From Ariolimax columbianus (taxonomy: Eukaryota; Mollusca; Gastropoda; Stylommatophora; Arionidae), in NCBI GenBank assembly GCA_036924085.1, contig JAVGWX010000002.1, positions 87,997,704 to 88,061,703 on the forward strand: a stretch of DNA of 64,000 nucleotides, written 5' to 3'. How positions within the stretch are numbered: the first letter of the stretch is position 1; each line of letters opens with the position of its first letter. The translations under genes were made by a program, and so were the position numbers. Shown one piece after another: positions 20,876 to 31,491 of this stretch. Below the pieces are notes generated by a model. The model ran no database searches, was not told where the DNA came from, and saw only the letters and a list, made by a program, of their open reading frames with translations.

Positions 20876-22330
20876 GGCACGAACCCTAGTTCTTAGTGGA
20901 CCTTTACTTCTACATGGGTAGATGCCCCGGTGCAGGTCCCAGCTCTGGTATGGGCTGGATGTAGCCTGGAGAAGGATTTCTTGTTTAGCGGGCTAGGCTC
21001 GAGCAGCTTATTACTCTTCTGTGTTGGGACAAGAGCTTACTGAGGGTGGTTAACCGAGGTCTGAATCCATCTTAACTCATTCACTCCCACGAGCCGATAC
21101 AACGGCTTCCGGTTTTTTCTAGAAAACCCAGAAGCCGGTGTATCGGCTTTTGTTACTGTGTTCACAAAATCACATATTTTCCCATTCCTAGTTCTCCTAA
21201 ATGTTTTATTTTGGTTATTGGCGGAAGTCCAGATTTTGCACTTTTTCATTCCGGAAGAGTTAGTTTGAGTTTCGTTGAAAAAATGTTAAGTTTCGTAACT
21301 TAGAAAATTTAATTTTTTTTCGGAGAGCAACTTTGAAGCTATCCCATGCACCTTCAGCCACACCAAATAGAGTTTTTTTCAGTACAAGCTCAGGAATAGA
21401 TAGATTATATTATTGCTAATGGTAGTGATGATGAAGATATCGATCGTTATGATAGCGCTGTTTCAATTTATTTATCTAGTCTTAGTTCTACGTCGAGCGA
21501 TGAAAGTAAAACTGAGTCTACTGACGAAGGGGCGGTGCCCTCTTTTGTCTCAAGCAATGGTAATAACAGTTCACAAATTCAGTAAAGGTTCAAGATCCGA
21601 CACAATCATTCTAGTGTGTATAATATTAATGTGTGTATATATATTTTTAATACAGCAGGAACATTCTTTCCGTGTGCGCGTAAATTGTAAACACTCACGC
21701 TGATGTTGATCGGAGCTTTTATTTTTTAGCCCGTTTTCAACTTCACGTGCCTTCAGTAAAATGTAAATACTGTGAAAACAACTGCACCAAATTAGGTGCA
21801 ACTTTCAGAACATCGTCCTTTGAGGATTTCCGTCAATAGAAATTCATTACGTTATTTGTTTATTGGTTTAGAGCTGAATAATGTATTGATGAGGGGAACA
21901 TTTTTGTTCATAATTTTTAAAAATAACAAAACGATTATGCAACTTTAATTCATCAAACACAAATTTACATCTGCATTTGTAAAATGTATGTATTCCATTC
22001 TATTCTAGCCTCAATTGTGAACAGTTTGGTATATAATACGTGTTATTTTAGTGAACGTCTATTGAAGACAAATAGATCGCAACTAAGTGATGCTGTTTTT
22101 CAGTTTTACATAAAAATAAAATTGTGTCCAGAGGTCCAAAATATTTGGGAGTGAATGAGTTAATAGACTCAAATACTAAAGCAAAGTAGACCCGCAGCCT
22201 GTTAGGCGCCATCTCTGCTGTTCTAAACAAACCACCTAACCATGGCCGGTGTTATGCCACGTCCCACAGTCGCCTCTTACGACATGCTCTCTGTGAGTCA
22301 GTGGTGCTATTCTTGTCCTCATCGATTGTT
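20876..22330 (+). repeat. Repeat D, interrupted copy
   Basis: Two blocks, 20876-21071 and 22164-22330, together align in order with the reverse complement of 7215-7640. Block one contains caggtcccagctctggta and gctggatgtagcc; block two contains gtagacccgcagcctgttag and ggccggtgttatgcca. They are separated only by the piggyBac-like element. Confidence 0.8.
21072..22163 (+). mobile_element. piggyBac-like DNA transposon, internally deleted
   Basis: Flanked by TTAA at 21072-21075 and 22160-22163. Directly inside are inverted termini: ctcattcactccca at 21076-21089 and its reverse complement at 22146-22159. TTAA targeting is the hallmark of piggyBac elements. Plus strand 21396-21580 encodes an acidic N-terminus (ANGSDDEDIDRYDSAVS, SSTSSDESKTESTDEG) as in piggyBac transposases, and about 21740-21835 encodes PSVKCKYCENNC, possibly part of the C-terminal cysteine-rich domain. 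The catalytic DDD core is missing, so it is non-autonomous. The orientation is that of the coding remnant. The element sits inside Repeat D, whose other copy (7215-7640) shows the empty site. Confidence 0.87.
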
Positions 22331-22520
22331 TATATCATTTATTGATCCCTTATACCATTTTTGTCTGATCTCGCCCCTGGTCAAGAAAGCTTACCTGACA
22401 GGAACACCTGTTGATATCGAATGCCTAACGATTAATAATGCAACGTGGCTCAATTGAAGCGTAATAAGAAAAAATAAATCTTGTCAACATTTCTTTGCCA
22501 TTAATTTTGCCATTTCACTG

Positions 22521-22571
22521 GAGAGAGAGAGAGAGAGAGAGAGATAGTGAGGGGGGAAAGGGGGGGGGGGG
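22521..22571. repeat. (GA)n microsatellite and G-rich run
   Basis: A GA repeat at about 22521-22544, a short spacer, then ggggggaaag and a G12 run at 22560-22571. Confidence 0.9.
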
Positions 22572-22864
22572 AGATGAGGAAGAAAACCAGAAAGAGGGGG
22601 CGGGGAGTGCCAGTTAACCCGGAAGTAAATACCTGGTCCAAAATAAAGTCGCACTAGACAAGCGTTTGAACTGGAGAGATCCCTGGTTTGCTGCACTTTT
22701 CTTTTAGCAGATTTGTTGGTGCCACTCCATCGCGATGGACACTTAATGAGCAGTTAATCGATCAGGTAGGCACTTTTAAATCGTCATATTTTACACAAAT
22801 GACCGTATTGGTTGTCGACCGTTCAGCGAAAGTCGATACGAAGCTGTGTAAGTTGTGTGCAATG

Positions 22865-23505
22865 ATTTCTACCTTATCATTATGACTCGATCGCCGTGTC
22901 GTCTGGTGTCACCCTCGCACTGTTTTTGGGCTGGGAGACTTTAGTGGCGGCATTTATCAGATTAACGTGTTCTATTGTAGTTGATCTAATTTGTAATATA
23001 TTTTGTAGATATATCTTTCAGAGTTTGAACATTGTATACATCTATTCTTGTGCTGGGCGTACAGTGAAGTAAACGTAAACAATATGGGCCCTATCATTAC
23101 TATCAATCAGTATCACTCGGGTCCGTGGTCGTCCCTTGTCACACTGACTGACACTGGTTGTGGGTTGGGAGACTAGCACTTTAGCAGCGCTATTCAGAAC
23201 TTGTTTTGTTATTGTAGATCTGAGCAGGAATAAACTTTGTAGGAGTGTCTGTCAGGGTTTGAGCCATGTGTACATCTATTCGTGTGATGGGTTTAAATTA
23301 ACGTAAACAATATGAGCCTGATGATCACTGTGGTCGTCCGTTGTCACCCTGGTTAACCAGTGGTTGTGGGATGGGAGAAAATCACTTTAGCAGCGTTATT
23401 CATAACTTGTTCTGTTGTCCTGGATCTGAGCAGGAATAGACTTTGTAGGAGTGGCTGTCAGGGTCGAGCCTTGTATATATAAATTTGTGTGCAGGGTATA
23501 ATATA
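22865..23505. repeat. Tandem triplication of a 205-235 bp unit
   Basis: Three diverged copies begin near 22890, 23125 and 23331. Each has a gtcgtc...gtcac start, gggttgggagac or ggatgggaga, agcgctattcagaacttgt, and a following tctgagcaggaata...tttgtaggagtg block that is best preserved in copies 2 and 3. The unit is unrelated to any coding family I recognise. Confidence 0.75.
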
Positions 23506-23624
23506 AGGGCCCAATTTAATTGTATTCTTGGCTTCCAATTGTGAATTAGTATTGTTTCCATGCCTTTTTCTTTTCCCTTATAATGGATTCTGATTTCTTT
23601 TATCAACTAGGGTGTCCTCTTTAT

Positions 23625-23886
23625 ATCTTAACTTAACTTTTCATTATACTGGTTTAGAAAACTTTACAGAGTCAGTATACAACCAGTTTATTTCACTTTA
23701 AAAGTGATCGTCCAATCTATTCTTGAACGCATTAACTGACCCTGCCTCCACCACATCCTGCGGCAATTCATTCCAAGCAAGCATTCATATCCTTTTTGAC
23801 TAACTTCACTGCGGAGGAAGACTAACGTCTGGTCAGGCAAAACATCAGGGTCAAACAAAATATACTGGCCAAGACCCTCATCTCGA
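23625..23886 (-). mobile_element. CR1 3' fragment plus SINE-B remnant
   Basis: 23625-23814 is reverse-complement CR1: cttaacttaacttttcatta, tggtttagaaaactttacag, then the codons near the C-terminus (WWRQGQLMRSRIDWT). From 23815 to 23886 the sequence is SINE-B 5' material in plus sense (gactaacgtctggtcaggca). Confidence 0.7.
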
Positions 23887-24250
23887 CAATATTAGAATGA
23901 TAGATAAGGAAAGGGACCTAGGGGTTATAATAGATCATACAGGTAAAGTGAGTGAGCAAGTCCAGGTAGCAGTGAATAAGGCAAATGCAATGTTAGGTAT
24001 GATAAAAAGAAATATTAAACCTAGGAGTAAGGAAGTGATTGTCAAACTGTATAAAGCATCAGTTAGACCAATGAGTGCCCATGGGGAACAGAAGGCCACA
24101 ACCCTGGACACATTCTACAGGAATGCCCAATCTATAGGGAAATGAGATACCAGACCTGGCCAGAGGGTGCGGAGCTGAGACAAAAGCTGTGGGACGACTG
24201 ACCTGTAGATATATCATGACCAAAAGATCCTAAATGCAAAGAAGAAGAAA
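23887..24250 (+). mobile_element. CR1 fragment fused to LINE-H-type 3' end
   Basis: 23887-24072 encodes CR1 residues IDKERDLGVIIDHTGK, VNKANAMLGMIKRNIK, VIVKLYKASVRP. At 24073 the frame passes without a stop into the LINE-H-type knuckle half AHGEQKATTLDTFYRNA and TRPGQRVRS, finishing with a (GAA)n tail (caaagaagaagaaaag, about 24250). The 82-codon open frame across the join is a chimera of two dead elements. Confidence 0.78.
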
Positions 24251-24275
24251 AGAGTTTTCATTCTGTTTCTAAGAA

Positions 24276-24610
24276 TCGACATCACTGCACTCTGGGCATA
24301 CCCATAGGTGCTCAGTCTCTCTCATCAAATGGCGTAAGGTATGGATGCTGATGGTCCCTGTAGCTCGCTTGTTGTACATTCTCCTGTGTCGTCCTCTCAT
24401 GCGCCCCACTCCGCTCGAACCTTGTTTAATGTCGAAACTTTGCAGTCTGTGGATTGCTGCTTCATCTATTGCAGTGTCCTCATCCAGCAGGCGGTCATTG
24501 ATTGATTTCAAAATGTCACTTCTGTGCATCACTAATGTCCCCATGATGGGAACTTGTGAAGCCAAGTTGTCAGCTCTTTCATTGCCCCAAATATGAAGTT
24601 TTCATTCAGA
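24276..24610 (-). mobile_element. RNase H LINE 3' fragment, minus
   Basis: A 98-codon frame reads LASQVPIMGTLVMHRSDIL, GVGRMRGRHRRMYNKRATGT, LRHLMRETEHLWVCPECSDV. This is the post-RNase H region of I/jockey-type LINEs with the final cysteine pair CPEC. It lies tail to tail with the plus-strand element ending at 24250. Confidence 0.7.
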
Positions 24611-25652
24611 ACTGAAAGCTACTCTACTATCAGTGCATGAAAAGGTTTATGAGTTGGAGTCTGTTTCCTATATGGTTAGAAATAGAAGGCACTCCTTTTT
24701 TACCATGCGTAACTAAGTGTAAGTTGGCTGTTTATAAGTTAGGGCATGCTCTTATTGTGACACTTATAGTGCTTCTATTATCATTTCTGTCACACACAGA
24801 AACCACTCTGGCAAAAGACACTACACTCTTACCACAATGCTATGTGATGTTTTGGGTAGTCCATCTGTTCAATTTTGAATTTGTGTGTTCTGTTCTGATT
24901 TTTGGCTTTAGTCTGATGAACAAAGTGTTAGAATGTAATTCTTGTCATTCAAGTTTTGGTCCATACATCTGTATCTATACCCCCTGTTATGTCAATTGTG
25001 CTGCCCAAATAGATAAAGGCATCCACCTCTTCTAACGGCTCTCCCTCCAGCATGATTGGTTCTTTGTTGATCGGGTTGATATTAAGGAGCTTAGTTTTCT
25101 TCATTCAGTTCCAATTTGAGTGATTCGGTTATGACTCTGTGACAAAAGTACTAGATCATTTGCCTAATATTTGTACACCTTTTCAGTCTATAAAATTTAC
25201 GAATAGGTATGATTTCCATTCAATACTTTGTTCGACTGTTGTGTATCGTGGCTATATAATCAGTGCATGATCTTTCCCGACAGAATCCTGTGTTTTCCTC
25301 TCCGAGGTTTTTGTCTACTTCCACTTTAATTTTGTTTCTGTCCCAGATGATTCTATTGAATATATGCCTGCCATTGACAGCAATGTAATCATTGTATTAT
25401 TGTTGCAATCTGCTATCTCTCTCTTCTTGAACAGCTTAAATAGTTACATTTTATGGGCATTCTCTCTTCTTCTGATATCTTCTTGAATAATCCTTGTAAT
25501 ATATCAGTGACCTTATCTATATCTGCAATTATTAACTTCTGCTGCTATTCTGTCTGGGTCTGCTGCTTTGCTCTTTCTTGATTTTCAATATGGCCTTTTT
25601 GATTTCTATCTTACTTGGTGGGTTGCAGTCTAAATCCAGGGCCTCCTCTGTT

Positions 25653-26790
25653 TTAACTTAACTTAACGTCTTTAAATTGGTTTAGAAGACTCTGATGAGT
25701 CTGTATACAACCACTTACATTTGCTTAACTTACTCTTAAAAGTTATGCGCATTCAATCTATTCTTAAATGCATTAACTGTCCCTTCCTCCACTACCTCCT
25801 GTGGAAATGCCTTCCAAGCACTCACCACTCTTTGACCAAAAAAAATATTTCCAAATACCAAATCTGGACCTTTCTTTAGTTAATTTGTAGCTGTGTTCTC
25901 TTGTTCCTGCTGGTAGTTGTATCTTGAAAAAACTTGTTATAGTCTAATTTATCCGTTCCTTTGATCCGTTCTTATAAACATGTATTAAATCCTTCTCTTT
26001 TCAATACACTATACGCCGGTTATTTTGTGTCTTTGCTCATAACTGTAATTCTGGAATCCCACCACATGTATCAGTTTTGTTACTCTTCTTTGTATCCTGC
26101 CCAGCATGTTTATAATCTCCTCTACAATAGTGACTCCATACCTGTACACATTACTCCAATCTAGGTCTAACTAATGCTTTATACAGTTACTCTTTACTCC
26201 TATGTTTAATCATTCTTGTTATCATACTTAACATTGCATTTGCCTTTTTCACTGCTACCTGAACTAGCTCACTCACTTTACCTGTATGATCTATTCTAAC
26301 CCCTAGGTCCCTTTTCTTATCTATCATTATAATATTGTTTTCGCCCCTTATGTTCCATATTTTATCTACCAATGTGGGTGACTGTACATTTATCTATATT
26401 AAACTCCATTTGCCAGCTCACAGACCAGTCTAGAATTTTATCTAAATCCAACCTCAATATATCCACTTCTGCTTTAGACGAGACACTCCTGCAAATTTTG
26501 TGTCGTCCGCAAATTTTGCAATCATAGATTCCATATCAATGTCCAAATCGTTTATATATATATATATCAAGAACAAAATTGGTTCCAAAACCGAGCCCTG
26601 TGGCACTCCACTTTTCACTTCACACCACTCAGAGTAAGCTACTCCTTATTTATGCCAATTCTCTGCCTTCTTCCCGTTAACCAACTTTCAATCCATTCGG
26701 CAACTTCCTCACCTATTCCATGTGATTTTAACTTTCCAAATAATCTTTGATGAGGTACTCTATCAAAGGCCTTTGCAAATCTAGTTAGTA
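25653..26790 (-). mobile_element. CR1 insertion with RT motif C preserved
   Basis: Minus strand from 26790: FAKAFDRVPHQRLFGKLKSH, GVPQGSVLEPILFLIYI, SMIAKFADDTKF (motif C, about 26510), KKRDLGVRIDHTGKVSELVQ (26310), LYKALVRPRLE (26180), FFGQRVVSAWKAFPQEVVEE (25800), then the 3' end with tggtttagaagactctgatg and tttaacttaacttaacgtc at about 25653 on plus. The 5' end falls in the motif A region. It interrupts the larger minus LINE, whose linker and RT lie on either side. Confidence 0.88.
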
Positions 26791-27069
26791 ACGTCCACTA
26801 GCTCTGATGGTAGGACATTTGGTACTTCTTGTGGTGGATGTCTGTTTAGGGTTTCTTTGAAATACTCAGCCCATCGTTTCTATTATTCCTTCGATGATGT
26901 TGATATTTTGGTTTGTCTGTCTGTATATATTTATTTTTCATCTTCTTTGTTAAAGAGTAGAGATCTCCCATATATCCTCACTCTACTGCTTTTTGTGCCA
27001 ATGTGCAAATATATTCGCTTTTATTTTGCGTAAATATGTCTTGACGTCTTTATTTTCTGGTCTTGTAAT

Positions 27070-27243
27070 AGGTGGGGGCCGAAGATACAGCAGGTCAGCG
27101 GATCACAGCTGACAGAGCCCCAATTCCTCCTCCAAGTGGTGCCCCTGGAAACACGCTGCATTAGCCACTAGATTAGGTGACTATTTATTGCAGCCCCCTC
27201 TATAAACTACAACAAAGAAAAATGTCAAAGAAGAAGAAGAAAT
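27070..27243 (+). mobile_element. SINE-A copy, internally shortened
   Basis: Family blocks cagcggatcacagctgacag, ctcctccaagtggt and ggaaacacgctgcattagcc, then the tail gtcaaagaagaagaagaaat. It separates the endonuclease and linker of the surrounding LINE. Confidence 0.65.
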
Positions 27244-27989
27244 AGGTGTACATTATATCTCCCCATCACTTGGTGCATTTGAGTTTGAGCTGCAAAATCC
27301 CAAGCAACATCTGGTGGTCTGAGACTGCATCTGCACATTACTTTACTCTTAATTGTATAATGTAGTTCTGCACATTTCACAGACACAGATATGGTAAATC
27401 TGGTTTTCCGTTATGTGGTCTGGTGATCTCCATGTGACTCTATGTATATTCTTGTGTAGAAACATGCGTTCTCCAATTATCGCTTTGTTCAACGCCCATA
27501 GCTCTACAAACATTGTTCCATTTTTGTTCATCTATCCCATTCCTTGTCTTCCCCATAATCTGTTCCTAACCTATGATTATTGTATTGATGTTCTTATTTT
27601 TTTTGTTCCTTAAACTTGCATTATAATTCTATAGCTGATAGACTGCCACCTTATGAGTGCCCTCTGAATCTCATGAAATCATCATTGTCACTCCTTCTGT
27701 GTGTTGGGCATTAGTTGCCTCGTTTACAAAGTATATAATCATTTCCCCAATTGTCACTCTCATCTTTCCTGATTGTATCCATCTTCTTTTGCACAGTCCT
27801 AGGACTGCCATGTTGTAATCCCTTATCTATTTAACTATCTGTGTAATATTTTTGTACATGATATAATGTTCTAAGATTCCATGTCACTATTTTGGTTTTC
27901 ATCTTGCTAATCAGATAATCAGGCGTGGAGTTCCTTGTGGCTTTCATTCTACTACGTCATTCTCTTCTATTCCTGAAGCCCTTCCTTTC

Positions 27990-28800
27990 TCAATCCTTTT
28001 TTGTTTTGTTGTCAGTGCTTTTGTAACCGCCTTTGTTTTGATAGATTTGGGTGATCGACCCTAATCTAACCTTTTAAACTCTAGATACATCTCTCCATCA
28101 TGGCCTGTCCAGCCTGGATGACTCATCTGTGGTCAGCCGATTATTCTTTTGTCATTTGCCAACTGTCCTTAGAGAATCCTTTTGGGGATGCGACCATCTT
28201 CCATACGGGGAACATGACCAAGCCATCATAGTCTTCTCTATCTAAGGAGAGTGTACATACTTGGTAGACGGGTGTGAGAATACAGTTCTTTATTTGTCAC
28301 TCTGTCCATCTATGTAATTACAAATATTGATTGCAGGTGCCGTAGATAGGAGGGAATAAGCCCTTGCTATTGTTTGGCATATGTTGCCCAAGTTTCGCTA
28401 CCATATAGGAGCATGCTCACGACACATGCATTGTAAATCTTGGTCTTAATTATAAGTTTCTGGTTTTTTCAAATGCATGCTGTGGGACTAGCAGATATGA
28501 TAGCAGCTTTGTTAATGCGAATGTCAATTTCTGGATCTAGAGAGAGCTTGTCATTGATGAGGAACCCCAGGTACCTGAATTGGTGCACAGCTGCCAGTTT
28601 ATAATTATTGTTGGTAACAGTTGGTCTGGCATTTTAACTTCCTGTCGCAACACTTTTGTTTTATTGACTGAGGGCTTGACGTGTATTTGTTGAAGACCTG
28701 TCCTCCACAAGGAGCAGAGAGGTTGGATTATTATATATGCGACTAGCAACCTCATAATGTCAAATATGTTGCTAGAGAAACCGCCATTATAAAAGGACAC
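27990..28800 (-). mobile_element. LINE RT C-terminal half, minus
   Basis: Minus strand: VNKTKVLRQEVKMPDQLLPT (28665), DPEIDIRINKAAIISASP (28540), LIIKTKIYNACVVSMLLYG then SETWATYAKQ (28440-28370), MDRVTNKELYSHTRLPSMYT (28290), RRLWWLGHVPRMEDGRIPKR (28200). This is the post-catalytic half of an RTE/L2-type LINE. The catalytic motif is lost upstream, where a CR1 tip begins at 28806. Confidence 0.78.
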
Positions 28801-28805
28801 ACAAT

Positions 28806-29135
28806 GATAACTTAACTTAATGTCTTTATACAGGTTTAGAAGACTCTGCAGTCTGTATACAACCAGTTTCATTTACATTACCTTGCTCTAAAACCCATGC
28901 AAATCCAATATATTCTTAAATGCATTAATTGTCCCTGCGTCCACTATCTATCTCTGACTTTTAAAAATATTTCCTAATATCTAATCTGCACGTTTCTTTA
29001 GTTAATTTGTAGCTATGCCTTCTTGTTATTGTGGGTGGTTGTATTTTGAAAAACGTGTTATAGTCTAATTTATCTGTTCCTTTGATTATCTTATAAACCT
29101 GTTAAACCACCTTAAATTCTTCTCTTTTCTAGACA
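28806..29135 (-). mobile_element. CR1 3' fragment
   Basis: Plus reading starts taacttaacttaatgtcttt and atacaggtttagaagactct, then reversed codons for the last 80 residues, ending near tctagacactgtag (29135). Confidence 0.82.
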
Positions 29136-29261
29136 CTGTAGCACATACTTCCTATAAGGAGCCTTCTACAATTGTGTCCTTATGCTCAGTAGGGATGTGG
29201 GCAGGGAGATGTAATCTACGGTGGAGACGTATTGCTGTTATAGATGTTTGACATTGGGGCT

Positions 29262-29562
29262 GAAGATGCAGGGCAACACAAAATGAGCTGACAGCAGGCA
29301 GTGAGTCCTAGCCAGCTGCTTGCATCAGGGTCAGCGAACCAGAGCTGACCAGACCCTATTCCACCTCCAAGCAACAACCCAGGAAACAGGTTGCACTAGT
29401 GTAGTCTGGCTAAGAGAATAATGATTACGGTTGGAAGGCAAACCCTGTATAATAAAAGCTAGCTGGAATCTGATTTGTCAGGTCGAAAGGTGCAGATATC
29501 GCAGCCTCGCTGTAAACAACATGTCACAATGTCCTTTTCAGGATAAACCAAAAAGAAGATGT
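29262..29562 (+). mobile_element. SINE-A copy
   Basis: Has the family blocks cagggtcagcgaaccagagc, ccacctccaagcaacaac, gtctggctaagagaa, gtcgaaaggtgcagatatcg and, near the 3' end, tgtccttttcagg followed by a short aagaagatg remnant of the tail. Diverged. Confidence 0.72.
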
Positions 29563-29869
29563 TCGACAGTCTGTTAAGTTTAAAATCATATTGGTTTGGC
29601 TTTCCACAAGTGTCGAGTATCTATTCTTTTTCATTATTGATATATTCTTTAGAATGCACCAAATTAGACCAATGGTCTTCAACCTGTTTTGCCCCATGCA
29701 ATCTTGACGATTAAGTCAGAATGTAATTTCCCTCTTTTCCAAGATTGTCTCACTCAAAACGTGTATTTCAAACAGTATGCATATGATATTGGACATGATG
29801 TAGTTTTCAATGTCTGATTAGAGTAATGGTAGAGCACTTGTTTTACATGGCTAAGGTACAGGGTTGTTG

Positions 29870-30200
29870 TTGCTGTTGTTTAGTGCAGATGATGAGTATG
29901 TTTATTCCTTTGTGCGCCCTGAAAAGGACATTAAAGGGGCTGGTTGTACTATCTTTCCTCACATCCCGAGCATGCAAATGAAGGTGGGCAACTGTCCTCC
30001 AGGTGGTTATTTGATGCTTGGCTTCATCTGCGCGACGCTCATTACTGTGGGGATCACGGAGATCCACATCTCGTCAGCCTTGAAAACAGCATTTTTCCAG
30101 GGAACGGTACATGGAAGAGACATAGTGGTCTTGGACAGTATATTGTATCTGACCCTGATGCAGTATGTTGTGCCTGACCGGACTAGTGTCTCAGTTTCTT
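29870..30200 (-). mobile_element. SINE-B copy
   Basis: The left edge on plus is gttgttgttgctgttgttta (reversed AAC tail). Then come tgtgcgccctgaaaaggaca, cctcacatcccgagcatgc, gcttggcttcatctgcgcga, and the 5' end gcctgaccggactagtgtct near 30190. No TSD recognised. The 169-codon plus frame is incidental. Confidence 0.8.
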
Positions 30201-30639
30201 CAAGTCGACCCACCAATACATGGGTACCTGACCTAGGGTTAAGTAAGAAAACGGCAGTGAGGAAGGGAACTGGCCACTCCACCTCACACCAGCTGTTGGT
30301 TAGTATACTGAAGTCTTCAACACTCCATTTACTACCAGTGGTTAAGTATGCTGAAATTTTAGCAAGTTATTGAGTCTATAAATGTGTCTGGATTGAGCTC
30401 GGACTATATTCCATAGTTGCAAGTGTTGAATGATTGGCTAGGGTAGTATGACATGGAGGTCCGGTGTTTGAATTCCAGCTGCCCCTTTTTCTTTACTGTT
30501 GTTCGTTATATATGTTCTTACAATATGGATAAGTTGACCGAGACTAGCCATTAGATTTTATAACTTTAATAACAGTTTTTAAAAAGAATATTCAAACTAA
30601 TTGCTCAACAAAGTAAACTAGAGCATAATGTTGGTGTTG
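30201..30639. other. No supported feature
   Basis: Unassigned sequence between SINE-B and the TTG-rich array. Confidence 0.45.
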
Positions 30640-31105
30640 TTGTAGATTTTGTTGATGTTGATTTTGTTGCTGGTGTAGATTTTGTAATTGTAGATTTTGT
30701 TTTTCATGTTGATTTTGTTGTTGTTGTAGATTTTGTTGTTCCTGGTGTTGATCTTGCTGGTGATTTTGTTGTTAGTGTTCATGTTGTTGTTACTGGTGTT
30801 GATACTGATTTTGTTGCTGGTGTTGGTGTTAATTTTGTTGTTAGTGTTCATGGTGTTGTTCCTGGTGTTGATGCTGATTTTGTTCCTGGTGTTGGTGTTA
30901 ATTTTGTTGTTAGTGTTCATGTTGTTGATGCTGATTTTGTCGCTGATGTTGGTGTTAATTTTGTTGTTAGTGTTCATGTTGTTGTTACTGGTGTTGGTGT
31001 TAATTTTGTTGTTAGTGTTCATGTTGTTGTTACTGGTGTTGGTGTTAATTTTGTTGTTAGTGTTCATGTTGTTGTTGCTGGTGTTGATGCTGATTTTGTT
31101 GCTGG
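30640..31105. repeat. TTG-rich array with a 45 bp higher unit
   Basis: Built from ttg and gtt triplets. Its right half is organised as roughly 45 bp units containing attttgttgttagtgttcat and ctggtgttggtgtta. Because 45 is a multiple of three and stops are rare, long frames exist on both strands (poly-L/V on plus, Asn/Thr-rich on minus). These are composition artefacts. Confidence 0.9.
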
Positions 31106-31111
31106 TGTTGC

Positions 31112-31397
31112 TACCAAACCCTGAAAAGGGCTTAAGTTAGCAGAATGAAGTCCAGAGAACGGAATGCGTTGTGTCATAGTTTACAGCTTGACTGCAATAT
31201 TTGCACCTTTCGGTCCAACACATCTGACTTCAGCAAGCATTATTTTAGTACCGGGTTAGCATTCCCTCTTTGATCCCCTCTACTTAGTCTGCTCTGTTGC
31301 AGCCTGTTATCCAGGATCACCGTAAGGAGGTGTAGAAGGGTCTTGGCAGCTCTGGTTCGCTGTCGCTGACCGCTGCAGCTCATGCGCTGCTCATTTA
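31112..31397 (-). mobile_element. SINE-A copy
   Basis: Reads accaaaccctgaaaagggct, gtttacagcttgactgcaat, gcacctttcggtccaacaca, ttgcagcctgttatccagga, ending gctcatgcgctgctcattta. Its 3' end faces the TTG-rich array. Truncated at the 5' end relative to gggatcaagat. Confidence 0.82.
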
Positions 31398-31491
31398 GTT
31401 CCCATGTTGGCTATATTGTTGTTGTAGATTTTGGTGTTAATGTTGTTGATGTAGATTTTGGTGTTGTTATTATTGTTGTTGTTTGAAGCTA

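Larger units (their letters stand above)
24930..27905 (-). mobile_element. Nearly full-length APE-RT LINE, minus, with two insertions
   Basis: Reading minus from 27905: endonuclease start TKIVTWNLRTLY (27890), IRDYNMAVLGLCKRRWIQSG (27800), TNAQHTEGVTMMIS (27690), MNKNGTMFVELWALNKAIIG (27530), RVTWRSPDHITENQI (27420). After a SINE-A insertion the linker continues SLLFNKEDE, RWAEYFKETLNRHPPQEVPN (26870). After a CR1 insertion the RT resumes LDCNPPSKIEIKKAILKIKK (25620), VFNRIIWDRNKIK-like (25350), FCRERSCTDYIATIHNS (25270), LLNINPINKEPIMLEGEPLE and FIYLGSTID (25010). Motif C is not recognisable. Stops are frequent. It is the most complete LINE layout in the window. Confidence 0.82.

Noticed and set aside
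29864..30373. 169-codon plus-strand open frame
   Set aside because: It lies across a SINE-B copy in antisense; other SINE-B copies do not keep the frame.
30733..31140. 135-codon Leu/Val-rich frame, and the 149-codon Asn/Thr-rich frame on the other strand
   Set aside because: Both are read through the same TTG-rich repeat; low-complexity artefacts.
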